From an uncultured Collinsella sp. (GTDB lineage Bacteria > Actinomycetota > Coriobacteriia > Coriobacteriales > Coriobacteriaceae), in assembly GCA_900541195.1 (NCBI GenBank), contig UQIY01000004.1, forward strand, positions 9,134 to 73,133: DNA of 64,000 bases. The letters run 5' to 3'. Positions 33,178 through 40,354 of this stretch are shown here, in pieces. How positions within the stretch are numbered: the first letter of the stretch is position 1; every line of letters starts with the position of its first letter. A model generated the notes under the pieces. It did no database searches and had not been told where the DNA came from. It saw only the letters and a list, made by a program, of their open reading frames with translations. A program made the position numbers and the translations under genes.

Positions 33178-34551
33178 ATGGACATAACCATCTCCCTTAT
33201 CACTACCCTCGTTTTAACCCTCATCAACGGCTACTTTTCTATGTCCGAGATGGCGCTCACCACGGCAAAGCGCGCTGTGCTGGAGCACGAGGCCGAGGAA
33301 GGCGACAAACGCGCCGAGCGCGCCATTAAGCTGGCCGCCGATTCCGACCAGCTGCTCGCTACCATCCAGGTCGCCATCACGCTCGTGGGCTTTGCCTCGT
33401 CCGCCGTCGCCTCGACGAGCCTGTCCGACCCGCTTGCCACGTGGCTCATGAGCTTTGGCATCGCGCCGCTTTCCGCCATCGCGCGCGGTCTGGCGCCGGT
33501 CATCATCACCGTCGCCGTCGCCTTTGTGTCAATCGTGATCGGCGAGCTCGTGCCCAAGCGCATCGGGCTCGCTAACGCCGAGGGCGTATCCAAGCAGGTC
33601 GTGGGACCGCTCTCCGTGTTCCAAAAGATCGCCCGCCCGCTCGTGTGGCTGACCGGTGCCTGCTCTGACGGCCTGGCCCGCATCCTGCGCATCAAGAGCG
33701 CCGACGACCGCCAAAACGTCTCGGAGGAAGAGATCAAGTACATGGTCTCGGAGCAGGACGATCTGCTCGACGAGGAAAAGCGCATGATCCACGAGATTTT
33801 CGACCTGGGCGACACCGTTGCCCGCGAGGTCATGGTGCCGCGCGTGGACACCACCATGTGCGAGGACGACGAGACGGTCGCCGACGTGCTGTCCGCCATG
33901 CGCCAGACCGGCTTCAGCCGCATCCCCGTCTATCACGAGGATCCCGATAACGTCGTGGGCATCGCGCACATCAAGGACCTGATCCAGCCTTCGCTCGACG
34001 GCAAGGGCGACCAGCCCATCGCCGACTTTTTGCGCGACGCCACCTTTGTGCCCGACACCAAGGACATCCTGCCGCTGCTGTCCGAGATGCAGACCTCGCA
34101 CGACCAGATCGTAGTGGTCGTGGACGAGTACGGCGGCACGGCCGGCATCATCACCATCGAGGACATCGTCGAGGAGATTGTGGGCGAGATCGAGGACGAG
34201 TTCGACCCCGACAACAAGTACCTCACGCGCCTCTCGCGCCGCGAGTGGCTTGTCGATGGGCGTTTTTCGTGCGATGACGCGATTGAGCTTGGTTGGCCGC
34301 TCGAGGAAAGCGATGATTATGAGACCATCGCCGGCTGGATTTTGGAGCTTTGCGACTCGGTGCCCGACATCGGAGAGGTGTTTGAGGTTGCGGGGTACAA
34401 GTTTAAAGTGCAGTCGATGCGTGGCCAGCGCATCTCGCTCATTCGCGTGATCGCTCCGGCCGAAACCGATAAGAAGGATTCCGAGTCCTCGGCAGATAAG
34501 CCGGCGGCGTCGGGCGCGGGCTCTGCGGACCCGCACGACGGCGACGAGTAG
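33178..34551 (+). CDS. CorC/HlyC-type protein: CNNM (DUF21) membrane domain, two CBS domains, C-terminal CorC domain
   Basis: A 457-residue protein. The N-terminal DUF21/CNNM domain (about 1-190) has four membrane segments, and the family motif FSMSEMALTTAKR near residue 20. The CBS pair (about 210-335) includes VMVPRVDTTMCEDDETVADV and VVVDEYGGTAGIITIEDIVEEIVGEIEDE. The C-terminal CorC_HlyC domain (about 350-430) is complete, followed by an acidic Ser/Ala tail. CNNM/CorC proteins are implicated in magnesium or cobalt efflux. The window also has an MgtE_N-CBS protein and an NRMT-like transporter 4-8 kb away. The nearest GGAGG is 15 bases upstream of the ATG, which is long. Confidence 0.9.
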   Translation: MDITISLITTLVLTLINGYFSMSEMALTTAKRAVLEHEAEEGDKRAERAIKLAADSDQLLATIQVAITLVGFASSAVASTSLSDPLATWLMSFGIAPLSAIARGLAPVIITVAVAFVSIVIGELVPKRIGLANAEGVSKQVVGPLSVFQKIARPLVWLTGACSDGLARILRIKSADDRQNVSEEEIKYMVSEQDDLLDEEKRMIHEIFDLGDTVAREVMVPRVDTTMCEDDETVADVLSAMRQTGFSRIPVYHEDPDNVVGIAHIKDLIQPSLDGKGDQPIADFLRDATFVPDTKDILPLLSEMQTSHDQIVVVVDEYGGTAGIITIEDIVEEIVGEIEDEFDPDNKYLTRLSRREWLVDGRFSCDDAIELGWPLEESDDYETIAGWILELCDSVPDIGEVFEVAGYKFKVQSMRGQRISLIRVIAPAETDKKDSESSADKPAASGAGSADPHDGDE

Positions 34552-34575
34552 GGCAAGGAAGAGTAGGGGAGAGTT

Positions 34576-35421
34576 ATGGCAGGCCTGTTCAACATCCTTA
34601 AGGTCACCGTCAGCGAGGACAAGATCTGCGCGCATGTGCTGGTGAACCCCGGCATGCCGCTTATGACCTCGGAGGATATCGAGGCCACGGCGCGCGTGTA
34701 TTACCTAGTGCCCGCGATTGCCAAGCATCTGTGCCTGGGCGATTCCGGTCGCGAATTCCAGGACTGCATGGGCCAGACCGAGCTTTGCCATCTGCTGGAG
34801 CACGTGACGGTCGAGCTCATGAACGAGACCGGCCTCGCTGGCAGCATTTCGTGCGGCCGCACCCGCGTAAGCGAGCACGATGAGCGTGTCTTTGAGGTCG
34901 AGCTTTCGTGTCCCGACGACGCGCTGGCCATCGGCGCGCTGTCTTCGGCGACCTTTATGATGGATTGGGCCTACCTGCATGCCGACCAGCCCGCTCCCGA
35001 TGTGGACGGTACGGTCGCGGGCCTGCGCAACCTAGTGCTGGGCATGCGTGCCGAGGCCGAGGGCAAGGACCCGCACGAGGCCGTCGCCGCTGCGAACGCC
35101 GAGGGCGAGGCCGGGGACGCGACCGAGGACGAGGCGCCTGCCGAGGCTGCCGTCGAGCCTGCCGATGAGGCCCCTGCCGAGGAGGCCGTCGAGCCCGAGC
35201 CCGCGGAGCCCCAGGGCGTCCCGAGCTTTGACGACGAGCCGCAGGAGGCAATCGATACCGAGGGCGCGACCGCCGAGAGCCATGAGGCCCCCGCTGCCGT
35301 CTACGGTGGCGCGGCGACGGCTTCGGTTGCCCCCGCGCACGAGGGAACGTTGCCGCTCGTTGACGGCGCCGGCGAAGACCCGGCCGCTACGGTGGCCATG
35401 CCGGCCGTGCCGCAGGAGTAG
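34576..35421 (+). CDS. Stand-alone cyanophycin-synthetase N-domain-like protein with acidic tail
   Basis: A 281-residue protein. Residues about 5-140 resemble the N-terminal domain of cyanophycin synthetase: CHLLEHVTVELMNETGLAGS (H72, E75, H76), then SCGRTR and FEVELSCPDDALAIGALSSA correspond to the H-x-x-E-H...LELQ..AG...GRTR and YxVVFEYxDxxxGxxAxxAA pattern of that family. The ATP-grasp and Mur-ligase domains that make cyanophycin are completely absent. Residues about 160-281 are low-complexity Ala/Glu/Pro (DEAPAEAAVEPADEAPAEEA). The assignment is from remembered family motifs and is moderate. It starts 24 bases after the CorC-like gene. Confidence 0.6.
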   Translation: MAGLFNILKVTVSEDKICAHVLVNPGMPLMTSEDIEATARVYYLVPAIAKHLCLGDSGREFQDCMGQTELCHLLEHVTVELMNETGLAGSISCGRTRVSEHDERVFEVELSCPDDALAIGALSSATFMMDWAYLHADQPAPDVDGTVAGLRNLVLGMRAEAEGKDPHEAVAAANAEGEAGDATEDEAPAEAAVEPADEAPAEEAVEPEPAEPQGVPSFDDEPQEAIDTEGATAESHEAPAAVYGGAATASVAPAHEGTLPLVDGAGEDPAATVAMPAVPQE

Positions 35422-35500
35422 GCTCACTCGCTTATCACCGTCATGTACCTGCGCCTTTACCGTACGCAGATGAGCAAGACGGCAAGCGCTGTGCTGCGGG

Positions 35501-35506
35501 TATAAT
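35501..35506 (+). promoter_or_regulatory. Candidate -10 box (TATAAT) before the YtxH gene
   Basis: A perfect TATAAT 45 bases before the ATG at 35552. The expected -35 region reads GACGGC and is poor. Confidence 0.45.
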
Positions 35507-35551
35507 GGACAGCATTCAAACGGTGGGCGCCGAGGTGCCCGCAGGAGAGGA

Positions 35552-35947
35552 ATGAACATGGGTAAGACTTTCAACTTTATCTCGGGTGCGCTCTTCGGTG
35601 CTGCCGCCGGCGCCATCATCGGCGTCGCCTTGGCTCCGCGCTCGGGCGCCGAGACCCGCGCCATGGCTGCCGATATCGCCAACGACGCTTGGGATAACAT
35701 GCGCGACACCTACGAGCACGGTGCCGAGGAGGCCCGCGCCGCGGTCAACGATTTTGGCCCGATGGTCGACGCCAAGACCGATGACCTGCGTGCCAAGGTT
35801 GACCTTGCCCGCGAGCGCATGGACCAGCTGCGCGAGCAACTCAACGACGCCATCTCGGGCGGTAACGTGACGCCCGCCGCCGATGTCGTGGTCGAGAACG
35901 CCGTCGAGGCCGACGCCGAGGCCGCGGAGCCTTCGACCGAGGCATAA
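35552..35947 (+). CDS. YtxH-domain (glycine-zipper) small protein
   Basis: A 131-residue protein. An N-terminal glycine-zipper membrane segment (FISGALFGAAAGAIIGVALA, residues about 7-27) is followed by PRSGAETR, then an amphipathic helical body (about 40-100) with regularly spaced charged residues and an acidic C-terminus. YtxH-domain proteins are general stress-associated envelope proteins without a known reaction. AGGAGAGG lies upstream of the ATG, and the stop overlaps the start of the PRC-barrel gene by one base (TAATG). Confidence 0.85.
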   Translation: MNMGKTFNFISGALFGAAAGAIIGVALAPRSGAETRAMAADIANDAWDNMRDTYEHGAEEARAAVNDFGPMVDAKTDDLRAKVDLARERMDQLREQLNDAISGGNVTPAADVVVENAVEADAEAAEPSTEA

Positions 35948-36702
35948 TGCGCGCCGGGGATTTTGTCGGCGCCAAGATCTATCGCAAGCCTACCGAGGAT
36001 AAGCGCACCAAAAAGGACGGCACGCCGCGCAGCCCTAAAAAGCTCGGCAAGATTCACTTTCCGGTCTTTACCCCGGGCGGTACGCGCGTGGTGGGCTTTA
36101 TGGTCCGCCAGTCCGATATCGCGGGTATGATCGAGCGCCCTGATCGATTTGTGGCGCTCGATGCCATTGGCGTCTACGAGGGCGCCATCGCGGTTGACGA
36201 CGTCAAGGGCACCTACGATACCGCTGCGGCCAAGCGCCTCGACATCAACCTGGACGATTGCATTATCTGGGTTGGCATGGACGTGCGCACGGAGTCGGGC
36301 GATGTCGTCGGCTATTGCTCGGATGTGGAGTTCAAGCCGCGTTCGGGCATCGTGCAGACGTTCTACGTGACCGCCGGCACCGCTTCGAGCGTGCTGGTGG
36401 GCGACACGCAGATGCCGCCGACGATGTTGCGCGGCTATGCGGACGGCGCGATGATCGTTTCGGACGAGGTCAAGTCGCTCGGGTATTCGGGCGGCGCTGC
36501 TGCAAAGGCTGCCGAGGCAAGCGTCATGGTGGGCGATAAGGTCAAGAAGGGCGCCAAGGTGCTCGATGACAAGGGTTCGGTCGCCGTGGACAAGGGCAGT
36601 CGCGCGCTGGGCAAGCAGCTCGGCAAGACGCGCGGTATGTTCAAGGCCTTTAAGGACGAATACCAAAAGGCGAGCGGGGGCTCGTCGAAAGCCAGCAAAT
36701 AG
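35947..36702 (+). CDS. PRC-barrel domain protein
   Basis: A 251-residue soluble protein. Two PRC-barrel-like segments can be traced: one around residues 5-100 (FVGAKIYRKPTEDKRTKKDG, FPVFTPGGTRVVGFMVRQSD) and one around 105-165 (DDCIIWVGMDVRTESGDVVG). The C-terminal ~90 residues are Ala/Lys/Gly-rich and probably helical. PRC-barrels commonly mediate protein or RNA contacts (RimM, photosynthetic reaction centre H subunit). Translational coupling to the YtxH gene suggests both act at the inner face of the membrane, which is inference. A terminator-like hairpin follows. Confidence 0.75.
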   Translation: MRAGDFVGAKIYRKPTEDKRTKKDGTPRSPKKLGKIHFPVFTPGGTRVVGFMVRQSDIAGMIERPDRFVALDAIGVYEGAIAVDDVKGTYDTAAAKRLDINLDDCIIWVGMDVRTESGDVVGYCSDVEFKPRSGIVQTFYVTAGTASSVLVGDTQMPPTMLRGYADGAMIVSDEVKSLGYSGGAAAKAAEASVMVGDKVKKGAKVLDDKGSVAVDKGSRALGKQLGKTRGMFKAFKDEYQKASGGSSKASK

Positions 36703-36723
36703 CGACGTACCAATTGATGGGAG

Positions 36724-36753
36724 GCAAGCCGGAGACCTGTTTCTCCGGCTTGC
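36724..36753 (+). terminator. Terminator-like hairpin after the PRC-barrel gene
   Basis: Arms GCAAGCCGGAG (36724-36734) and CTCCGGCTTGC (36743-36753) around ACCTGTTT. It is followed by a weak T-run (TGCGTTT) and ends 21 bases before the next ATG. Confidence 0.65.
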
Positions 36754-36774
36754 TGCGTTTATGGGGGAGGGCAC

Positions 36775-38181
36775 ATGCGCCAAAACGGATCATATTCACA
36801 CGGACGCCCGGGCGCGCATCCGACGGCGCGCCGCGACCTGGGGCAGCTGCCCAGCGGTCAGCGCAAGCGCCACCGTAAGCCCGGCGCGATGTATCTCAAC
36901 CATAGCCGCGGCTTTAGCGACCGAAGCGTTCGCATCGGCAACGGCCGCACGCCCCGTCGTCCGTCTCGCCTGCCCTATGCGCTCATCGCCGTGGGCTGCG
37001 CGCTCGTGCTATTTGTCGCCGCCGTTGTGGGCTACGTCAACCGCAGCGTGGATGTCGTCCTCAACGGCCAGGAGACTGCAGTGCGCGTCGGCTCTACGCT
37101 GCAAAATCTCATCGACGACCAGGAGCTGACCGATACCTACGACGCCGGGGATCTGCTGGCCGTTGACGACAGCGTGCTGACCCGCCATGGCGGCGAAAAG
37201 CTGTCGGTAAAGGTGGACGGCAAGCGCATAAAACAGGGCAAGTGGAAAAGCCGCGAGCTTACGGGCGGCGAGAAGGTGACGGTCAAGGACGGCCGCGACA
37301 CGTATGAGAAGCACGAGGTCCAGGCGACGGTTATCGAGCCCAAGCTCAAGGTCGAGGGCACGGGTGCCATCGAGTACGTTAAGACGTGGGGTATCCAGGG
37401 TCGCTCCGAGGTGTGGGTCGGCGAGCAGTCGGGCAAGACGCAGGACCGCGGCGAGGTCGTGCCTGCCACCGATTGCGTGGTCGAGTGCGCGAGCGTGGCG
37501 CCCAAGGGCAACGAAAAGTACGTGGCGCTGACGTTTGATGAGGGCCCGAGCGGAGCGACCAAGCAGATCTTGCAGGTGCTCAAGGAAAAGGGCGTCACCG
37601 CGACGTTCTTCCTGTCGGGCGATGCGGCCGAGGCCTCGCCCGCCATGGCCAAGGCGATTGTCGATGCCGGCTGCGAGGTCGGCTCCAACAGTTACAGCGA
37701 CGAATCGCTTAAGGGCAAGGATCGCGATGCGGTGCGCGAACAGGTTTCGAAGGGCACCGAGGCGATCAAGTCCGCGACCGGAACGTCGACGATGCTTTTG
37801 CGTGCTCCCTACGCAGCCTTTGACGAGCAAAACTGGATTGATGCGATGGACCTGGTGTCTGCCGTGGTCTCGTGGAATATCGATTCGGGCGACTGGCTGC
37901 TCAACGGTGCCGACGAGCAGGTCTCGACGGTGCTCGATTCGGTGACGCCGGGCAACATTGTGTTGCTGACCGATAACGATGAATGCGCCGAGCAGACGCT
38001 CGAGGCGCTGCCGCAGATTATCGACGGGCTTATTGCCGACGGCTACAAGATCGTGACATTGAGCGATCTGGTCAAGACGGATACATCGCTGGGCAAAAAG
38101 CTCACCTCGCTGACGAAGGTCACCATGCCCAAAAACGCCGTGTTCCCCCAGCTCGCCGAAGATGACGACACCACAGACTAG
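36775..38181 (+). CDS. Polysaccharide deacetylase-like protein with degraded active site
   Basis: A 468-residue type II membrane protein: basic cytoplasmic leader (about 1-65), one membrane helix (ALIAVGCALVLFVAAVVGYV), a YabE/DUF348-like ubiquitin-fold region (about 90-155), then a NodB-type domain from about residue 250. The NodB motifs are altered. Motif 1 is TFDEGP (D255 kept, E256 in place of the metal-binding Asp). Motif 2 reads GCEVGSNSYSD where GHEIGNHTxxH is expected, so the two metal-binding histidines are N305 and D309. Motif 3 RAPY and motif 4 WNIDSGDW are kept. Motif 5 has LLTD with T399 in place of the catalytic His. It is therefore probably a non-catalytic carbohydrate-binding or scaffold protein. 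A stop-codon hairpin element follows. Confidence 0.8.
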   Translation: MRQNGSYSHGRPGAHPTARRDLGQLPSGQRKRHRKPGAMYLNHSRGFSDRSVRIGNGRTPRRPSRLPYALIAVGCALVLFVAAVVGYVNRSVDVVLNGQETAVRVGSTLQNLIDDQELTDTYDAGDLLAVDDSVLTRHGGEKLSVKVDGKRIKQGKWKSRELTGGEKVTVKDGRDTYEKHEVQATVIEPKLKVEGTGAIEYVKTWGIQGRSEVWVGEQSGKTQDRGEVVPATDCVVECASVAPKGNEKYVALTFDEGPSGATKQILQVLKEKGVTATFFLSGDAAEASPAMAKAIVDAGCEVGSNSYSDESLKGKDRDAVREQVSKGTEAIKSATGTSTMLLRAPYAAFDEQNWIDAMDLVSAVVSWNIDSGDWLLNGADEQVSTVLDSVTPGNIVLLTDNDECAEQTLEALPQIIDGLIADGYKIVTLSDLVKTDTSLGKKLTSLTKVTMPKNAVFPQLAEDDDTTD

Positions 38182-38207
38182 TCATGTAAGAACGTCCCCA
38201 ATGACTA
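38179..38207. repeat. GTCCC-apex hairpin, copy C, including the stop codon
   Basis: Arms TAGTCAT and ATGACTA around a loop holding AAGAACGTCCCC, the same loop word as copy A at 26155. The first TAG is the stop codon of the preceding gene. Confidence 0.8.
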
Positions 38208-38284
38208 TGTCACGGATGCGTCAGCGTTTGGTATGCCTGCGATGTTTGGAGCATAAATTTGGCGCCACGGCGCGATGCTGATGC

Positions 38285-38501
38285 TATAGTTACTGCGGAT
38301 AACAAGGGTCAAGAGAAAGGCTGCAGGTGAAATCCAAACCTCGACCATACAGTCGATGACCCCATGCAGGTGCTTCTTGCGCATGTACGGGGTGAGAGCG
38401 CCGAGCGGCGTGCCGCCCGCGCATGCGTATACATATCTAAAAGTCCACGGACGGCGTGCCGGCATGGCCGCAGTTCGAAGGGATAATGATGGGGAGCACC
38501 A
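38285..38501 (+). promoter_or_regulatory. Structured 5' leader of the MgtE_N/CBS - NRMT operon, candidate regulatory RNA
   Basis: A TGC-TATAGT extended -10 box (38282-38290) would start a leader of about 200 bases. Its first part can fold as a three-way junction: GGGTCA (38306-38311) with TGACCC (38357-38362) encloses an AGGT/ACCT stem and a TCGAC/GTCGA stem. A GC-rich hairpin region follows (GCGCCGAGCGGCG near 38398). Both downstream genes look like magnesium or divalent-metal proteins, so a metal-responsive RNA is plausible. It does not show the conserved words of the M-box and no known riboswitch class is assigned. Confidence 0.4.
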
Positions 38502-40346
38502 GTGAATTATCTGAGTGAGATGCTCAAATTGCCGGTCTTGGACGTCGATGGCGAAAAGCTCGGCGTTGTGAACGATTTTGGCATTGCTACCGGCGAAGTT
38601 TTTCCGCACGTAACGTCGCTCGCGTTCCGCGGACCCGGCAAGACGCCGTTTATGATCAGCTGGCGCAAATGGGTCGACCGTATCGACGAGACGGGCGTAC
38701 ACCTTAAGTCGCCGGCCACCGAAATCCGTTTTTCGTACCTGCAGCCGACCGAACTTTTGCTCGCGCGCGACGTGCTCAACAAGCAGATTGTCGACACGCA
38801 GGGCATGAAGGTCGTGCGCGTAAACGACATCAAGTTTTCCATGTCGGGCGAAAATCAGCTGCGTCTGCTGGGTGCCGAAGTTGGTGCCCGCGGTCTGCTG
38901 CGCGCGATCAGCCCCGCCCTCGAGCATGTCGTCGAGAGCTTTATGAAGCACCTGGGCAAACCGCTCGGCGAGGACATCATCGCCTGGTCCTATATGGACC
39001 TGCTCGACCGTTCGACTAAGAACATCCAGCTGTCGGTGTCGCACAAGACGCTTGGCGAGCTGCACCCTGCCGACATTGCCGACATTATCGAGCAGCTCGA
39101 CCCGCGCCTGCGTGCGCAGGTGTTCGCGCAGCTCGATACCGCCCAGGCCGCCGAGGCCATCTCGGAGTTCGATGACGACGAGCTTATGACCGAGATGCTC
39201 GAGGGCCTGTCCGACACCGATGCATCGTCGATGCTGGCCATGATGGACCCGGACGACGCCGCTGACCTGATCGACGAGCTCGATTACGAGAAGGCCGAGA
39301 AGCTTCTGCGCCTGATGGGCGTTCAGGAGGAGAAGGCGATTCGTAACCTGCTGGGCTATGAGGACAACACTGCCGGTCGCATCATGACCTCGGAGTTTGT
39401 CTCCCTGCCCGCCACGGCGACGGTCGGTGACGCCATCGAGGCGATCCGCAAGCTCGACGAGGACTTCGAGAGCGTCTACTACGTCTATACCGAGGACCCG
39501 AGCGGTATGCTCACCGGCGTCCTTTCGCTGCGCACGCTCATCGTGGCCGACCGCGACGCCACGCTGGGCCAGCTGGCCTATCGCGACCTGGTTTATGTAT
39601 CGCCCGACGATGACCAGGAAGACGTAACGGACGAGATGACCAAGTACGACCTGGTCGCCATCCCCGTTTGCGACGAGAACCGTCACATCTTGGGTATCGT
39701 GACCTTTGACGACGCCATGGACGTTATCGCCGAGGAGCACCAGGAGGACCTGCAGATCGCAGGCGTCGGTTCGGGCGATAGCGCGTCCGACGACTCGACG
39801 AATGTGCTCAGCTGGTTTGTGCATCGCCAGTACTGGGTTGTCGTGTGGGGTATTGCCTCGTGCATCATGGCAACAGTGCTGGGGACGGCGCTGGGCTCTG
39901 CGCATCTGGTGGTGTTCCCCATGTGCGCCATGCCGCTCGTGCTGCTGGCTGCCTCGCGTATGGTGTCGTTCGTCAAGAACTACTTCCTGGAGTACGACGG
40001 CCATGACGATGAGCCCAAGCCGTATCTGGGGTTCTTCTTCCAGAGCACGGGCATGGGCCTGATTCTGTCGCTCGTGACCTACCTGTGCGCCCAGCTGGTG
40101 CGCACCGCCGCATTCCCCGACGCGTCCATGTTTGAAGAGCAGCTCTTTACCGGCTGCTTTAACATTGCGGCCATCGTTTGCCTGATTGGCAACATGAGCG
40201 CCGTGATTTACCTGATGGTGCTGTTCTGGCGTGACGAGCACGACCTCAATACGTCGGGTACCGCCATGAACGTCATTGCCGTCATGATTTCATGCGTGGC
40301 GTACTGCATCGCCGCGGTGCTGCTCACCATGTCGGTCATGGGGTAG
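38502..40346 (+). CDS. MgtE_N / CBS-domain membrane protein with N-terminal PRC-barrel-like domain
   Basis: A 614-residue protein started at a GTG with GGGGAG 7 bases upstream. Residues about 5-70 and 85-150 look like PRC-barrel repeats (LPVLDVDGEKLGVVNDFGIA). Residues about 185-290 are the MgtE_N superhelix (LHPADIADIIEQLDPRLRAQ, MMDPDDAADLIDELDYEKAE). Residues about 295-415 hold two CBS domains (TAGRIMTSEFVSLPATATVG). The C-terminal ~170 residues form five membrane helices that do not show the usual MgtE channel motifs. Its stop lies 8 bases before an NRMT-like transporter gene, and the two are probably one operon. It may act as a magnesium sensor or regulator for that transporter; this is inference. 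Confidence 0.85.
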   Translation: MNYLSEMLKLPVLDVDGEKLGVVNDFGIATGEVFPHVTSLAFRGPGKTPFMISWRKWVDRIDETGVHLKSPATEIRFSYLQPTELLLARDVLNKQIVDTQGMKVVRVNDIKFSMSGENQLRLLGAEVGARGLLRAISPALEHVVESFMKHLGKPLGEDIIAWSYMDLLDRSTKNIQLSVSHKTLGELHPADIADIIEQLDPRLRAQVFAQLDTAQAAEAISEFDDDELMTEMLEGLSDTDASSMLAMMDPDDAADLIDELDYEKAEKLLRLMGVQEEKAIRNLLGYEDNTAGRIMTSEFVSLPATATVGDAIEAIRKLDEDFESVYYVYTEDPSGMLTGVLSLRTLIVADRDATLGQLAYRDLVYVSPDDDQEDVTDEMTKYDLVAIPVCDENRHILGIVTFDDAMDVIAEEHQEDLQIAGVGSGDSASDDSTNVLSWFVHRQYWVVVWGIASCIMATVLGTALGSAHLVVFPMCAMPLVLLAASRMVSFVKNYFLEYDGHDDEPKPYLGFFFQSTGMGLILSLVTYLCAQLVRTAAFPDASMFEEQLFTGCFNIAAIVCLIGNMSAVIYLMVLFWRDEHDLNTSGTAMNVIAVMISCVAYCIAAVLLTMSVMG

Positions 40347-40354
40347 GTGGTCGC

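Noticed and set aside
32385..34551. Haemolysin virulence locus
   Set aside because: Both proteins carry historical hemolysin names, but their domains (PAQR-like seven-helix; CNNM/CBS/CorC) point to membrane and metal homeostasis, not toxins.
38285..38501. M-box or cobalamin riboswitch before the magnesium operon
   Set aside because: Words such as GGTGAAATCC and CATACAGT recall parts of those classes, but the order, spacing and other conserved blocks are missing. It was kept only as an unassigned structured leader.
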